Of a DNA stretch of 64,000 nt, positions 26,099-35,490 are shown piece after piece. The stretch's first letter is position 1; each line of letters starts with the position of its first letter. The position numbers and the translations under genes are program-made. Where the stretch lies: contig CALUMT010000010.1 in NCBI GenBank assembly GCA_944321845.1, positions 62,001 to 126,000 on the forward strand, read 5' to 3'. This DNA comes from an uncultured Butyricimonas sp. Lineage in GTDB: Bacteria > Bacteroidota > Bacteroidia > Bacteroidales > Marinifilaceae. Under the pieces are notes generated by a model. It made no database searches and was not told the origin of the DNA. It saw only the letters and a program-made list of their open reading frames with translations.

Positions 26099-28372
26099 AT
26101 GTCTGAGGTAGCTCCGTTGATTTCTGATTTGGCTGTGGTCCTGATTGCGGCGGGTTTGGTTACTTTGCTTTTTAAGTGGCTGAAACAGCCTGTGGTCTTG
26201 GGTTACATTGTTGCTGGTATTTTTGCAGGTCCGGCTATTCCTTTCGTTCCGACCGTGACGGATGTAGCTAATATAAAAATATGGGCGGATATCGGTGTGA
26301 TATTCCTTTTGTTTGCCATGGGATTGGAATTTTCATTCCGGAAATTGATGAGCGTGGGAAGTACGGCTGTCGTTGCTGCCGTATTTATTGTTTCCGGAAT
26401 GATGTTTTTGGGTTATACTGCCGGAAATGTTATGGGTTTTTCGCATCTCACAAGTATTTTTCTTGGGGGAATGCTTTCCATGTCCTCCACTGCTATTGTT
26501 TTCAAGGCTTTTGATGATTTCGGCTTGAGAGAGCAGAAATTCGCGGGTGTCGTTCTGGGAATTTTGGTCGTGGAGGATTTGGTTGCGGTGGTGTTGATGG
26601 TGTTGCTGTCCACGTTGGCCGTCAGTAAGGAATTTGAAGGAATGGCGATGCTTGAGAGTTTAATGAAGCTGATCGCTTTTCTTGTTTTCTGGACGGTTTT
26701 GGGAATATACTTTATTCCGACATTTTTGAAGAAAATAAGACGATATCTGAATGCCGAAACCTTATTGGTGATGTCATTGGCTTTTTGTTTCGGGATGGTG
26801 ATGTTGGCCACAAAATCGGGATTCTCGGCAGCTCTTGGAGCTTTTGTTATGGGGTCCTTGCTGGCGGAGACCGTGGAAAGTAGTTATATAGAGAAAATAG
26901 TGCAACCTGTCAAAAATTTGTTTGGGGCGATATTTTTTGTTTCGGTCGGAATGATGATACAGCCTGGTGTGTTGCTAGACTATTGGGGTGCGATTCTGGT
27001 ATTGGTTTGTCTTGTGGTTGTAGGGCAGGTCCTTTTTGGCACATTGGGCGTAGTGTTGGCCGGGCAGCCGTTGAAAGTTGCCATGCAGGCAGGTTTTTCC
27101 TTGACTCAGGTGGGAGAATTTGCCTTTATTATTGCCTCCTTGGGGGATTCATTGAGGGTAACGGATGCTTTTCTTTATCCTGTTATTGTTGCCGTGTCGG
27201 TGATAACGACTTTTCTTACACCCTACATGATTCGTCTGGCCTTACCGGCGAATGCTTTTGTTGAGAAGCATTTGCCAGATTCTTTGCGCATGTTGTTGAC
27301 GCGTTATCTTTCCGGTTTTAGTACGGTAAGGCATAAAAGTACCTGGCATCGACTTTTGCGTTCCATGTTCCTTTCTGTCGGTGTTTATTTGGTTTTGTCC
27401 ATTTTTCTGATGTTTGTATTCTTCACTTATGTGATGCCTTTTATTATGGAACGGGTGGAAGGTGTTCAGGGAGGATTGGTTTGTCTTGCGGTGTTGTTGG
27501 TTGTGTTGGGACCGTTCCTGTGGGCGATCGTGATGACCAAGAATCATTCTCCCGAGTTTCAATCACTTTGGCGGGATGGCAAGTATAATAGAGCGCCTTT
27601 GGTGTCGGTAGTTCTTATTAAAGTGCTGATATGCATTGGATTGTTGATGACAATTGTCATTCGATTGTTTAATGTGGCCTCGGGAGTCGGGATGGTCATA
27701 TCGTTCGTGTTGTTGCTGGTTGTCGTTTTCTCCAAACGGTTGAAAAGAAGTTATCAGTCTATTGAGCGGCAATTTATGGATAATCTGAATGGAGAGGCAG
27801 AAGATGCCGAAAAGAAGGAAAGGTGGATGTTGGGGGTTATGCCTTTTTCTGATGTTCATCTAGCGGATTTCGAGTTGTCTCCGAATTCTTCGTTGATTGG
27901 AAAGACTTTACGGGAGGTAGGTTTTCGGCAATTGTTCGGAATAAATATCGTTGCAATTACTCGAGGTGAAACGCGAATTAATATTCCGGCTGGTCGGGAA
28001 ATATTGTGTGCCTTTGATAAGATTACGGTTGTTGGTACAGATCGAGAAATAGAGGCCTTCCGGGAGTGTGTGGCTCAACGAGAGCGTGAACGGGAAAAGA
28101 AAATCTCGGCACGAAAAAATATGAATGTCTATATAGAACAATTTGTCGTAGAGGAGGGTTCGCCTTTGGTGGGACATTCGATTAATGAAGTTGGGTTAAG
28201 GGATAAGGTCGCCTGTCTGATTATTGGTATCGAAAGGAAAGGTGAGGCAATAATGAATCCAGCCTCAACATTTGTTTTTGAAGCAGAAGATGTAGTTTGG
28301 GTGGTGGGGGAACTTCGTTCTATATTGCGTTTGAGTGGGGAGCAAAGGGTCGCTCTTTCAAAAAAGCGATAA
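26099..28372 (+). CDS. Kef-type monovalent cation:proton antiporter (CPA2) with TrkA-C domains
   Basis: A 757-residue membrane protein. Residues 1-380 form a Na+/H+-exchanger-like core of about 12 helices (KQPVVLGYIVAGIFAGPAIP, LFAMGLEFSFRKL, GGMLSMSSTAIVFKAFDD). Four more helices follow at about 415-550. The cytosolic part ends in two TrkA-C/RCK-C-like domains (about 585-660 and 680-755), which bind small ligands and gate the transport. It probably exchanges K+ or Na+ for H+ in pH or ion balance. No Kef-type glutathione-binding TrkA-N Rossmann domain is evident. It is followed by glutamine synthetase 84 bases on. Family firm; ion choice unknown. Confidence 0.9.
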   Translation: MSEVAPLISDLAVVLIAAGLVTLLFKWLKQPVVLGYIVAGIFAGPAIPFVPTVTDVANIKIWADIGVIFLLFAMGLEFSFRKLMSVGSTAVVAAVFIVSGMMFLGYTAGNVMGFSHLTSIFLGGMLSMSSTAIVFKAFDDFGLREQKFAGVVLGILVVEDLVAVVLMVLLSTLAVSKEFEGMAMLESLMKLIAFLVFWTVLGIYFIPTFLKKIRRYLNAETLLVMSLAFCFGMVMLATKSGFSAALGAFVMGSLLAETVESSYIEKIVQPVKNLFGAIFFVSVGMMIQPGVLLDYWGAILVLVCLVVVGQVLFGTLGVVLAGQPLKVAMQAGFSLTQVGEFAFIIASLGDSLRVTDAFLYPVIVAVSVITTFLTPYMIRLALPANAFVEKHLPDSLRMLLTRYLSGFSTVRHKSTWHRLLRSMFLSVGVYLVLSIFLMFVFFTYVMPFIMERVEGVQGGLVCLAVLLVVLGPFLWAIVMTKNHSPEFQSLWRDGKYNRAPLVSVVLIKVLICIGLLMTIVIRLFNVASGVGMVISFVLLLVVVFSKRLKRSYQSIERQFMDNLNGEAEDAEKKERWMLGVMPFSDVHLADFELSPNSSLIGKTLREVGFRQLFGINIVAITRGETRINIPAGREILCAFDKITVVGTDREIEAFRECVAQREREREKKISARKNMNVYIEQFVVEEGSPLVGHSINEVGLRDKVACLIIGIERKGEAIMNPASTFVFEAEDVVWVVGELRSILRLSGEQRVALSKKR

Positions 28373-28456
28373 TGTATTTTGTGCTTTTTTTACGGGAGTT
28401 TTGGGATTAAATTCTTATTTTTCTTGCCCAAAAGGAATAATTTAATTGGAAAAGTT

Positions 28457-29962
28457 ATGGTAGAAAATTATGAATTAAATCCACATCCAATTGTGCGGTA
28501 TTTAAAAAAGTCTCCTCGGGAGTTTACAAAAGATGATATAATTCGTTATGTGGTAGAGAACCATGTTGAAATGATCAATTTCCGTTATCCGGGAGCGGAT
28601 GGACGATTGAAAACATTGAATTTTATCATTAATGACTTGGAGTATCTTGAGACGATTCTTACCTGTGGGGAAAGAGTGGATGGTTCCAGCCTTTTTCCTT
28701 ATATTGAGGCGGGAGCAAGTGATCTTTACGTGATCCCGCGTTACAGAACTGCATTTTTGAATCCTTTTAGTGAAATCCCAGCGGTTGATATGTTGTGTAG
28801 TTTTTATACAAAGGATGGAAAGCCGTTGGATATGTCACCGGAATATGTTATGAGGCGGGCTCATGAAGAATTGAAACGAGTTACGGGAATGGAGTATGAG
28901 GTGATGGGAGAATTGGAGTATTATGTTATCAGTAAGCTTGATGATCTGTTTCTTGCCTCGGATCAGCGGGGATATCACGAGTCGACACCTTTTAATAAAG
29001 GGGCGGAGTTGAGGGCGAAAGCAATGCAATATATTGCTTCAACAGGAGGGAAGATTAAATATGGACATTCCGAGGTGGGTAATTTTACAGCTGGGGATTT
29101 GATGTACGAGCAGAATGAAATTGAGTTTCTACCTGTGCCGATGGAGGAGGCTGCAGATCAGTTGATGGTTGCTAAATGGATTCTGCGGACATTAGCTCAT
29201 CAGGCGGGTGTTGATTTAACCTTTGCACCCAAGATAACTGTTGGTAAAGCTGGTAGTGGGTTGCATATTCATACCCGTCTGGTGAAAGATGGAAAGAATA
29301 TGATGGTTACCGATGGAAAATTAAACGAGAATGCCTTGAAGGCTATTGCCGGTTATTTAGATTTGGCTCCTTCCCTTACCGCTTTCGGAAACACGAATCC
29401 AACATCTTATTTCCGTCTTGTCCCCCATCAAGAGGCTCCAACGAATATTTGTTGGGGAGATCGTAATCGCTCTGTTCTTGTTCGAGTCCCGTTGGGGTGG
29501 ACTACAGGTGCTGCTGACATGCTCCGGGATGCAAATCCTTTGGTAGAGGTTGTTGAGCGGGATTATAGTATGAAACAAACGGTAGAATTCCGTTGCCCGG
29601 ATGGGTCGGCTGATGTTTATTTGCTTATAGCGGGTTTAGCTGTCGCTGTTCGTCATGGTTTTGAGATGGAAGATTCGTTGCAATACGCACAGGATCGTTA
29701 TGTGGATGTGAATATTTTTGATGATGCGAACAGACAGGTGCTTGAGCGTTTGAGTCAGTTGCCTGTTTCTTGTGCGGATTCTGCAGATTGTCTGGAGCAA
29801 CATCGTATGGAATTCGAAAGATACGGAGTATTTCCTGCTCGATTGATAGACGGTACATTAGCCATGTTGCGTGGATATAATGATAAAATGTTGCGACAAG
29901 AGGTGGGTAATGATTCGGAAAAAATTATGGCTCTCGTGAAAAAATATTTCTATTGTGGTTGA
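28457..29962 (+). CDS. glnA: Glutamine synthetase (GSI type)
   Basis: It makes glutamine from glutamate, ammonia and ATP. From ATG 28457 the protein has 501 residues; an in-frame start at 28379 would add an unlikely leader. The beta-grasp N-domain (about 45-140, VDGSSLFPYIEAGASDLYV) is followed by the catalytic barrel: ELEYYVI (metal site), GKAGSGLHIHTRL (ammonia and ATP site), NPTSYFRLVPHQEAPTNICW with the following GDRNRSVLVRVP, and VEFRCPDGSADVYL near the end. All core motifs are in place. It ends at a terminator before the dcw cluster. Confidence 0.95.
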   Translation: MVENYELNPHPIVRYLKKSPREFTKDDIIRYVVENHVEMINFRYPGADGRLKTLNFIINDLEYLETILTCGERVDGSSLFPYIEAGASDLYVIPRYRTAFLNPFSEIPAVDMLCSFYTKDGKPLDMSPEYVMRRAHEELKRVTGMEYEVMGELEYYVISKLDDLFLASDQRGYHESTPFNKGAELRAKAMQYIASTGGKIKYGHSEVGNFTAGDLMYEQNEIEFLPVPMEEAADQLMVAKWILRTLAHQAGVDLTFAPKITVGKAGSGLHIHTRLVKDGKNMMVTDGKLNENALKAIAGYLDLAPSLTAFGNTNPTSYFRLVPHQEAPTNICWGDRNRSVLVRVPLGWTTGAADMLRDANPLVEVVERDYSMKQTVEFRCPDGSADVYLLIAGLAVAVRHGFEMEDSLQYAQDRYVDVNIFDDANRQVLERLSQLPVSCADSADCLEQHRMEFERYGVFPARLIDGTLAMLRGYNDKMLRQEVGNDSEKIMALVKKYFYCG

Positions 29963-30022
29963 TTGTCTATGTCTGTTGTGATATAGAGTTGAAACCATAG
30001 CGGGAACTTTATTATTTAGATT

Positions 30023-30062
30023 AAGCTTGAATTTGTCTTTAAAGATAATTCAAGCTTTTTTT
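30023..30062 (+). terminator. Terminator after glnA
   Basis: AAGCTTGAATT (30023-30033) and AATTCAAGCTT (30047-30057) form an 11-bp stem with a 13-base loop, followed by T. It separates glnA from the dcw cluster. Confidence 0.85.
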
Positions 30063-30101
30063 ATCGGAAAAAATATTCACCATGATGGCGTAATAAAAAT
30101 G

Positions 30102-30144
30102 TGGGAGAAAGTGGTGTAAAGTGGGAAATAAATTCATAACTTTA
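30102..30144 (+). promoter_or_regulatory. MraZ operator and dcw promoter region
   Basis: TGGGA (30102-30106), TGGTG (30112-30116) and TGGGA (30122-30126) are three TGGNN boxes separated by exactly 5 bases. This is the known layout of the MraZ-binding site that controls dcw clusters. TAACTTTA (30137-30144), close to the -7 consensus, follows, so MraZ bound at the boxes would cover the -33 region. The mraZ ATG is 42 bases after the last box. Confidence 0.8.
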
Positions 30145-30167
30145 CAACGTGAATTTGAAATAGGGCT

Positions 30168-30611
30168 ATGCTTTCATTTATTGGAGATTACACGTGTAAG
30201 TTGGATGCCAAGGGACGGTTGGTGGTACCTTCTGTATTTCGTAAAGAGATGCAAAAGGGAGGAGAGTGTTCTCTCGTGTTGAGAAAAAATATATTCGATG
30301 ATTGTATTGATGTGTATTTGCAAGGAGAATGGGAGCGGCTTGTGGAGAGATTGAGGGAGAGAATAAGTAGTTTTAATAATGAACACGTGCGTTTTATGCG
30401 TGCTTTTTTCCGAGGGGTGATGGTCGTGGAGATGGATGGAAACGGGCGTATATTAATACCGCGAAAGATGATGGATGAGGTAGGTATTGATAGTGAGGTA
30501 GTGATGATTGGATTGGATACGAAGATAGAGATCTGGAGTGTGGAGAAATACGAGCGGAGTGTTATGGAGAAGGATGAGTTTTTGCAGTTGACCCAGAAGT
30601 TGGGTTTGTGA
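30168..30611 (+). CDS. mraZ: Transcriptional regulator MraZ
   Basis: MraZ is an AbrB-fold DNA-binding protein that controls the dcw cluster by binding TGGG repeats upstream of itself. The 147 residues carry the two expected swapped-hairpin repeats: DAKGRLVVPSVFRKEM (about 13-28) and DGNGRILIPRKMMDEVGI (about 90-107). The three-box operator just upstream predicts autoregulation. First gene of the cluster; rsmH follows after 29 bases. Confidence 0.96.
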   Translation: MLSFIGDYTCKLDAKGRLVVPSVFRKEMQKGGECSLVLRKNIFDDCIDVYLQGEWERLVERLRERISSFNNEHVRFMRAFFRGVMVVEMDGNGRILIPRKMMDEVGIDSEVVMIGLDTKIEIWSVEKYERSVMEKDEFLQLTQKLGL

Positions 30612-30640
30612 TTGGTTAAAATTTTTAGTTAGCGATAATT

Positions 30641-31534
30641 ATGTATCATGTTCCGGTTTTATTGAGAGAGTCCGTGGAAGGATTGAATATAAATCCTCAT
30701 GGCGTGTATTTGGATTTAACATTTGGAGGTGGAGGCCATTCGCGGGAAATTTTGAAAAAATTGGATGACGGTTGCTTGATCGGTTTTGACCAGGATCCTG
30801 ATGCTGCTGCAAATGTGTTGGAGGATGATCGTTTTGTGTTCGTGAATCATAATTTTCGGTATTTGCGTCATTTCCTGCGTTATTGTGGATACGATGAGGC
30901 AGATGGTATTTTAGCAGACTTGGGGGTGTCGTGGCATGAATTTGATGAGGCGGATCGGGGTTTTTCCTTTCGTTTTGATGCAGATTTGGATATGAGAATG
31001 AATCAGCGGGGAAAGTTAACGGCCGCTGAAGTTTTGAATACTTATGAGGAAGATGAATTGATCCGGATTTTTCGGAATTATGGGGAGGTTGATAATGCCC
31101 GTCGTTTAGCGGGATTGATTGTTGCTGCCCGGATGGAAGGTCCGATTCAACGTTCGGGGGAGTTTCAAAAAATAATAGCTCCTTGTGTGCCTAAGTTGAA
31201 AGAGAAAAAATACCTGGCACAGGTATATCAGGCTTTGCGTATTGAGGTAAATGGAGAGTTGGAAGCATTGGAGGATATGTTGCTGGCGGCTGAGAAGGCA
31301 TTGCGTCCGGGAGGACGTTTGGTGATTATTACCTATCATTCTCTGGAGGATCGTATTGTGAAGAATTTTCTGAAGACTGGTAATTTTGAGGGAAAGGTAG
31401 AGAAGGATTTTTATGGGAGGACGGAACGGAGTCTGGAGCTGGTGAATCGTAAAGTGATAGTGCCGTCTGCGGAAGAAATAGAGCAAAACCCGAGAGCTCG
31501 GAGTGCCAAATTGAGAATTGCAGAAAAAAAGTGA
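30641..31534 (+). CDS. rsmH: 16S rRNA (cytosine(1402)-N4)-methyltransferase RsmH
   Basis: It methylates N4 of C1402 in the decoding centre of 16S rRNA. The 297 residues begin YHVPVLLRESVEGLNINPHG, then the SAM-binding loop LDLTFGGGGHSREIL (about 23-37), ADLGVSWHEFDEADRGFSFR (about 88-107) and the C-terminal LVIITYHSLEDRIVKNF. Typical length and position, second in the dcw cluster, 6 bases before ftsL. Confidence 0.97.
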   Translation: MYHVPVLLRESVEGLNINPHGVYLDLTFGGGGHSREILKKLDDGCLIGFDQDPDAAANVLEDDRFVFVNHNFRYLRHFLRYCGYDEADGILADLGVSWHEFDEADRGFSFRFDADLDMRMNQRGKLTAAEVLNTYEEDELIRIFRNYGEVDNARRLAGLIVAARMEGPIQRSGEFQKIIAPCVPKLKEKKYLAQVYQALRIEVNGELEALEDMLLAAEKALRPGGRLVIITYHSLEDRIVKNFLKTGNFEGKVEKDFYGRTERSLELVNRKVIVPSAEEIEQNPRARSAKLRIAEKK

Positions 31535-31540
31535 GCGACT

Positions 31541-31918
31541 ATGGGTTGGTTTAAGAAACAGAAAGTAAAGGATTTTGTTTCCCCCTTGCAAGAACAGAAG
31601 GAGGTGCTTGGCGAGTCCATGAAGGATTTGTTGGATGGAAAACTGTTGGTGGATACGGGATTGAGGCGGAATATTCGTTTTATTATGTTTTTGACCTTGC
31701 TCGGGATTCTGTATATCGCAAACGGTTATCATACGGAAAAGTTGTATATGGAGAAGGTTGCATTGGAAAAAGAAGTGAGTGAATTACGTTTTGAGGCTAT
31801 CACGACGGCAGCGGAACTGATGAAGTTGAGTGTGCAGTCGGAGGTGGAAAGAAGAATACACGAAGCGGGATTGGATCTGGTTCAAACCCGTGTTCCTCCG
31901 ATTAAAATAGAGAGATAA
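31541..31918 (+). CDS. FtsL-like division protein
   Basis: A 125-residue bitopic protein between rsmH and the division PBP, the standard place of ftsL. Cytosolic residues 1-45 are followed by one membrane helix (about 46-62, IRFIMFLTLLGILYIANGY) and a short periplasmic coiled coil (about 63-120, KLYMEKVALEKEVSELRFEA). FtsL works with FtsB and FtsQ to activate FtsW-FtsI. Sequence identity within the family is always low, so the call rests on topology and context. Confidence 0.82.
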   Translation: MGWFKKQKVKDFVSPLQEQKEVLGESMKDLLDGKLLVDTGLRRNIRFIMFLTLLGILYIANGYHTEKLYMEKVALEKEVSELRFEAITTAAELMKLSVQSEVERRIHEAGLDLVQTRVPPIKIER

Positions 31919-31921
31919 GTT

Positions 31922-34033
31922 ATGGCACGGAAACATGAGTTTACTTGGCGGCTTGGGGTTGTATACCTCATTGTGATAATCGTGGCTGGGGCGATTGTCG
32001 TAAAGGCTTTGCATGTGCAGATTTGGGAGGGAGAAGAATGGAGAAGTAAATCAAGAGCTGTTTCTTTTAAAGATTTTGAGGTAGCCCCTAATCGGGGTGA
32101 TATTCGGGCAGAGGATGGTCGGTTGCTGGCTAGTTCTGTGCCTTATTATGCTTTACGTTTTGATTGTGTCGCAACACCGGATGAGATATTCAATAAGGGG
32201 ATTGATAGTTTGGCCTTATGTCTTTCCCGTTTTTTCAAGGATGCTTCTGCTTCGGCATACAAGAAAAAGATTGTTAATGGTCGGAAAGCCAAAAAGCCCA
32301 ACCGTTATTTGTTGTTGAATAGGCGGAAGGTTACTTATACGGAATTAAAAGAGATTAAGCGTTTTCCGATATTCCGGGAACGGGGAACAAAAAGCGGTTT
32401 GGTGCTGGAGCAGGAATATAAGCGTTTGCAACCGCATGAGGATTTGGCTGAACGTACGGTGGGATACGTGAGTGAGGCAGAAGACGGTAGTTTTGAAGGA
32501 CGTGTTGGTTTGGAAGGAGCTTATGAAAGTGAGTTGAAAGGGAAGCCGGGCAGGAGTATTCGTCAGATGATGTCTGGAAGATGGGTGGCTGTGACGGTAG
32601 AGGATCCAGTGGATGGAAATGACGTGATTACCACGATAAATGTAGATTACCAAGATATTGCCCAATCGGCCTTAAAGAAACAGTTGGCAAAATTTGGGGC
32701 TTCGTCCGGGACTGCTATATTGATGGAGGTGAAGACTGGGGACGTGAAAGCAATCACAAATCTTGTGAAGAGTGGGAATGATTATCGTGAGATATTAAAC
32801 CATGCTATTGGAAATGCAGCGGAACCGGGTTCTGTATTTAAAGCGGCTGTAGTGATGGCTTTGTTGGAAGATGGATATGTCCAGCCGGAAGATACGGTAG
32901 ATTTGGGTAATGGTGTTTATACCTTTTATAAAAGGAGTTTACATGAATCCAGCAAGAAAATGCGGGGTAAAGTGACTGTGAAGGAAATGTTTGCCAGTTC
33001 GTCAAATGGATTCTCTAAAGTAGTAAATGATTGTTATAAAGATCAACCTCAAAAATTTATAGACAGGTTGTATTCTTTTGGATTGAATAAAAAATTAGGA
33101 GTGGAACTGGTAGGAGAGGGAGAGCCCTATATAAAATATCCTGTAGGTGAGGATGGAAAGAAGGCTAAAGATTGGTATGGAACAACGCTCCCGTGGATGA
33201 GTATCGGTTATGAATTGAAAATTACCCCCTTGCAATTGTTGGCTTTTTATAATGGGATTGCAAATGATGGAGAAGTGATGAAGCCAAGATTCGTGAAGGA
33301 AATCAGGCATGGTGGTCGGGTGGTGAGAGAAATAGATACGGAAGTGTTAAACAGTCATTTGTGCAGTGGAAAAACGATACGTCAATTGAAGGAAATGATG
33401 GAGGCTGTTGTCGATAGCGGAACGGCAATGAACTTAAGGGATGCGGCTTGCCGCATTGCGGGAAAAACCGGTACGGCTTGGATTGCTGTTCCCGGGAAAG
33501 GCTTTTCAGGAAAACGAGAATATCGGGCCACTTTCGTGGGATATTTCCCTGCCGATAATCCATTATATTCTTGTATCGTGAGTGTGGAGGGAGTAAGGCA
33601 TTACGCGAATGTGGTGTCGGGAGATGTGTTTAAGGAAATAGCGAATAAAATTTATTCGCAACTTTCTGTAAATATGGATGATGTTGGATGTGATACTTTG
33701 GTGGAGGCATTGCCGGTGAGTAAGAATGGGTTGAAAGATGATTTTCTGGTAATATATGATGAGCTCGATTTTGATGTGGAAGACGAGAAAGTAAAAGAAC
33801 ATGATTGGGTGTTGACAACGCGGGAAAACGGAGAGGTTGTGTTGGAACCTCGTACGATTATAGAGACTTTGGTACCTAATGTGAAAGGAATGGGATTGCG
33901 AGATGCGATATATTTATTAGAAAATAGTGGTTTGAAGGTTGGTGTCAGCGGTTCCGGGATGGTGAGTAAGCAGTCGTTAACACCAGGAAGTAAAGTGAGA
34001 CGGGGTAGTTATATACAAATAGAATTGAGGTAA
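31922..34033 (+). CDS. ftsI: Division penicillin-binding protein (FtsI/PBP3-type) with PASTA domain
   Basis: A septal peptidoglycan transpeptidase of 703 residues. One N-terminal membrane helix (about 11-30), a pedestal domain with APNRGDIRAEDGRLLA (about 55-70) and the transpeptidase domain follow. The nucleophile is Ser304 in EPGSVFKAA (SxxK), then SSSNGFSK (SxN) and GKTGTAW near residue 514 (KTG). All three motifs are intact. A single PASTA domain ends the protein (about 643-703, VPNVKGMGLRDAIYLLENSG). It is 3 bases after ftsL and 2 bases before murE, and is the partner of FtsW encoded downstream. Confidence 0.95.
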   Translation: MARKHEFTWRLGVVYLIVIIVAGAIVVKALHVQIWEGEEWRSKSRAVSFKDFEVAPNRGDIRAEDGRLLASSVPYYALRFDCVATPDEIFNKGIDSLALCLSRFFKDASASAYKKKIVNGRKAKKPNRYLLLNRRKVTYTELKEIKRFPIFRERGTKSGLVLEQEYKRLQPHEDLAERTVGYVSEAEDGSFEGRVGLEGAYESELKGKPGRSIRQMMSGRWVAVTVEDPVDGNDVITTINVDYQDIAQSALKKQLAKFGASSGTAILMEVKTGDVKAITNLVKSGNDYREILNHAIGNAAEPGSVFKAAVVMALLEDGYVQPEDTVDLGNGVYTFYKRSLHESSKKMRGKVTVKEMFASSSNGFSKVVNDCYKDQPQKFIDRLYSFGLNKKLGVELVGEGEPYIKYPVGEDGKKAKDWYGTTLPWMSIGYELKITPLQLLAFYNGIANDGEVMKPRFVKEIRHGGRVVREIDTEVLNSHLCSGKTIRQLKEMMEAVVDSGTAMNLRDAACRIAGKTGTAWIAVPGKGFSGKREYRATFVGYFPADNPLYSCIVSVEGVRHYANVVSGDVFKEIANKIYSQLSVNMDDVGCDTLVEALPVSKNGLKDDFLVIYDELDFDVEDEKVKEHDWVLTTRENGEVVLEPRTIIETLVPNVKGMGLRDAIYLLENSGLKVGVSGSGMVSKQSLTPGSKVRRGSYIQIELR

Positions 34034-34035
34034 TT

Positions 34036-35487
34036 ATGAGATTAAGTAAATTATTGGAAGGAATTTCTTGTAAGGTTTTGAATGGCGACCTTGAAGTTGA
34101 GATAAATGCAATTTGTTTTGATTCCCGAAAGGTGGGGAAAGGAGATGTGTTCGTGGCACAACGAGGAGCGCATGTTGATGGGCATACGTATATAGATAAG
34201 GCAGTGATGCAGGGTGCTGTGGCTGTAGTTTGTGAAGAGGTTACAGGGGAAAAGCATGTTGGGGTGATTTATGTCGTTGTGGAAAATTCTTCTGAAGCAT
34301 TGGGCTGGATGGCTTCCCGTTATTATGGAGAACCGTCTCGAGAGATGAAATTGGTGGGTGTGACAGGAACAAATGGAAAGACAACGACGGCAACCTTGTT
34401 GTACGAGATGGCTAAATTAATGGGAGAGAAGGCAGGTTTGCTATCAACCGTATGTAATTATGTAGGAGAACAAAAAGTTCCTTCAACTCATACGACACCA
34501 GATGCTTTAGAAATAAATGCTCTGATGCGTCAGATGGTAGATGCCGGGTGCAGATATTGTTTTATGGAAGTTAGTTCTCATGCAGCGGATCAGCGTCGTG
34601 TGAGTGGTTTATATTTTGATGGAGCGATTTTTTCCAATATAACCCATGATCATTTGGATTATCATAAAACTTTCCGGGCCTATATTGAGGCTAAAAAAGG
34701 ATTTTTTGACCGATTGCCGGAATCTGCATTTGCTTTAACGAATGCAGATGATAAAAATGGATTGGTGATGCTACAAAATACCAAAGCCCGGAAGTATACT
34801 TATTCTTATAAACGTTTGGCAGATTTCACAGGCAAGATAATAGAGAAGCATCTGGATGGAATGTTATTGAACTTGAGCGGTTCGGAAGTCTGGGTGAAAT
34901 TTACGGGAGATTTCAATGCCTATAATTTATTGGCGGTCTATGCGGCTGCTCGGTTGTTAGGGGATTGGGATGAAGCTGAAATTGTGCGGGTGATGAGTAT
35001 GTTGGTTCCTGTATCCGGTCGTTTTGAAACGATGCTTTCTTCTCAAGGCGTGATGGCCATTGTGGATTATGCCCATACTCCAGATGCGTTGGAGAATGTC
35101 TTGGGTACAATCGCGGGTTTAAAGCGGGATGGATTGGTTATTACTGTGGTTGGAGCAGGGGGGGACCGGGATCGGACGAAACGTCCGGAGATGGCAGCTG
35201 CCGCTTGTAAGTGGAGTGATCGGGTAATTTTGACATCGGACAATCCGCGAAGCGAAGATCCTGTTGCCATTATCGAGGATATGAGACAGGGAGTATCTCG
35301 GGAGGATAGCGATAAAGTATTGTCGATAACAGACCGAAAGGAAGCAATTAAGACGGCATTGATGCTCGCTCGCCAGGGTGATATCGTTTTGGTCGCCGGT
35401 AAAGGACATGAAGATTATCAAGAAATAAAAGGTGTGAAACATCATTTTGATGATAAGGAAGTAATAAAGGAAATATTTAAGTTATAA
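34036..35487 (+). CDS. murE: UDP-MurNAc-L-Ala-D-Glu:meso-diaminopimelate ligase MurE
   Basis: It adds the third stem-peptide residue to the peptidoglycan precursor. The 483 residues have the N-terminal UDP-binding domain, the ATP loop GVTGTNGKTTTATLLYE (about 108-124), TTPDALEINALM for substrate binding, and DNPRSEDP near residue 400. The DNPR motif selects meso-diaminopimelate over lysine. The lysine to be carbamylated lies in the usual FRAYIEAKKGFF segment. Spacing of 2-3 bases on each side fits a single transcript. Confidence 0.97.
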   Translation: MRLSKLLEGISCKVLNGDLEVEINAICFDSRKVGKGDVFVAQRGAHVDGHTYIDKAVMQGAVAVVCEEVTGEKHVGVIYVVVENSSEALGWMASRYYGEPSREMKLVGVTGTNGKTTTATLLYEMAKLMGEKAGLLSTVCNYVGEQKVPSTHTTPDALEINALMRQMVDAGCRYCFMEVSSHAADQRRVSGLYFDGAIFSNITHDHLDYHKTFRAYIEAKKGFFDRLPESAFALTNADDKNGLVMLQNTKARKYTYSYKRLADFTGKIIEKHLDGMLLNLSGSEVWVKFTGDFNAYNLLAVYAAARLLGDWDEAEIVRVMSMLVPVSGRFETMLSSQGVMAIVDYAHTPDALENVLGTIAGLKRDGLVITVVGAGGDRDRTKRPEMAAAACKWSDRVILTSDNPRSEDPVAIIEDMRQGVSREDSDKVLSITDRKEAIKTALMLARQGDIVLVAGKGHEDYQEIKGVKHHFDDKEVIKEIFKL

Positions 35488-35490
35488 GCC

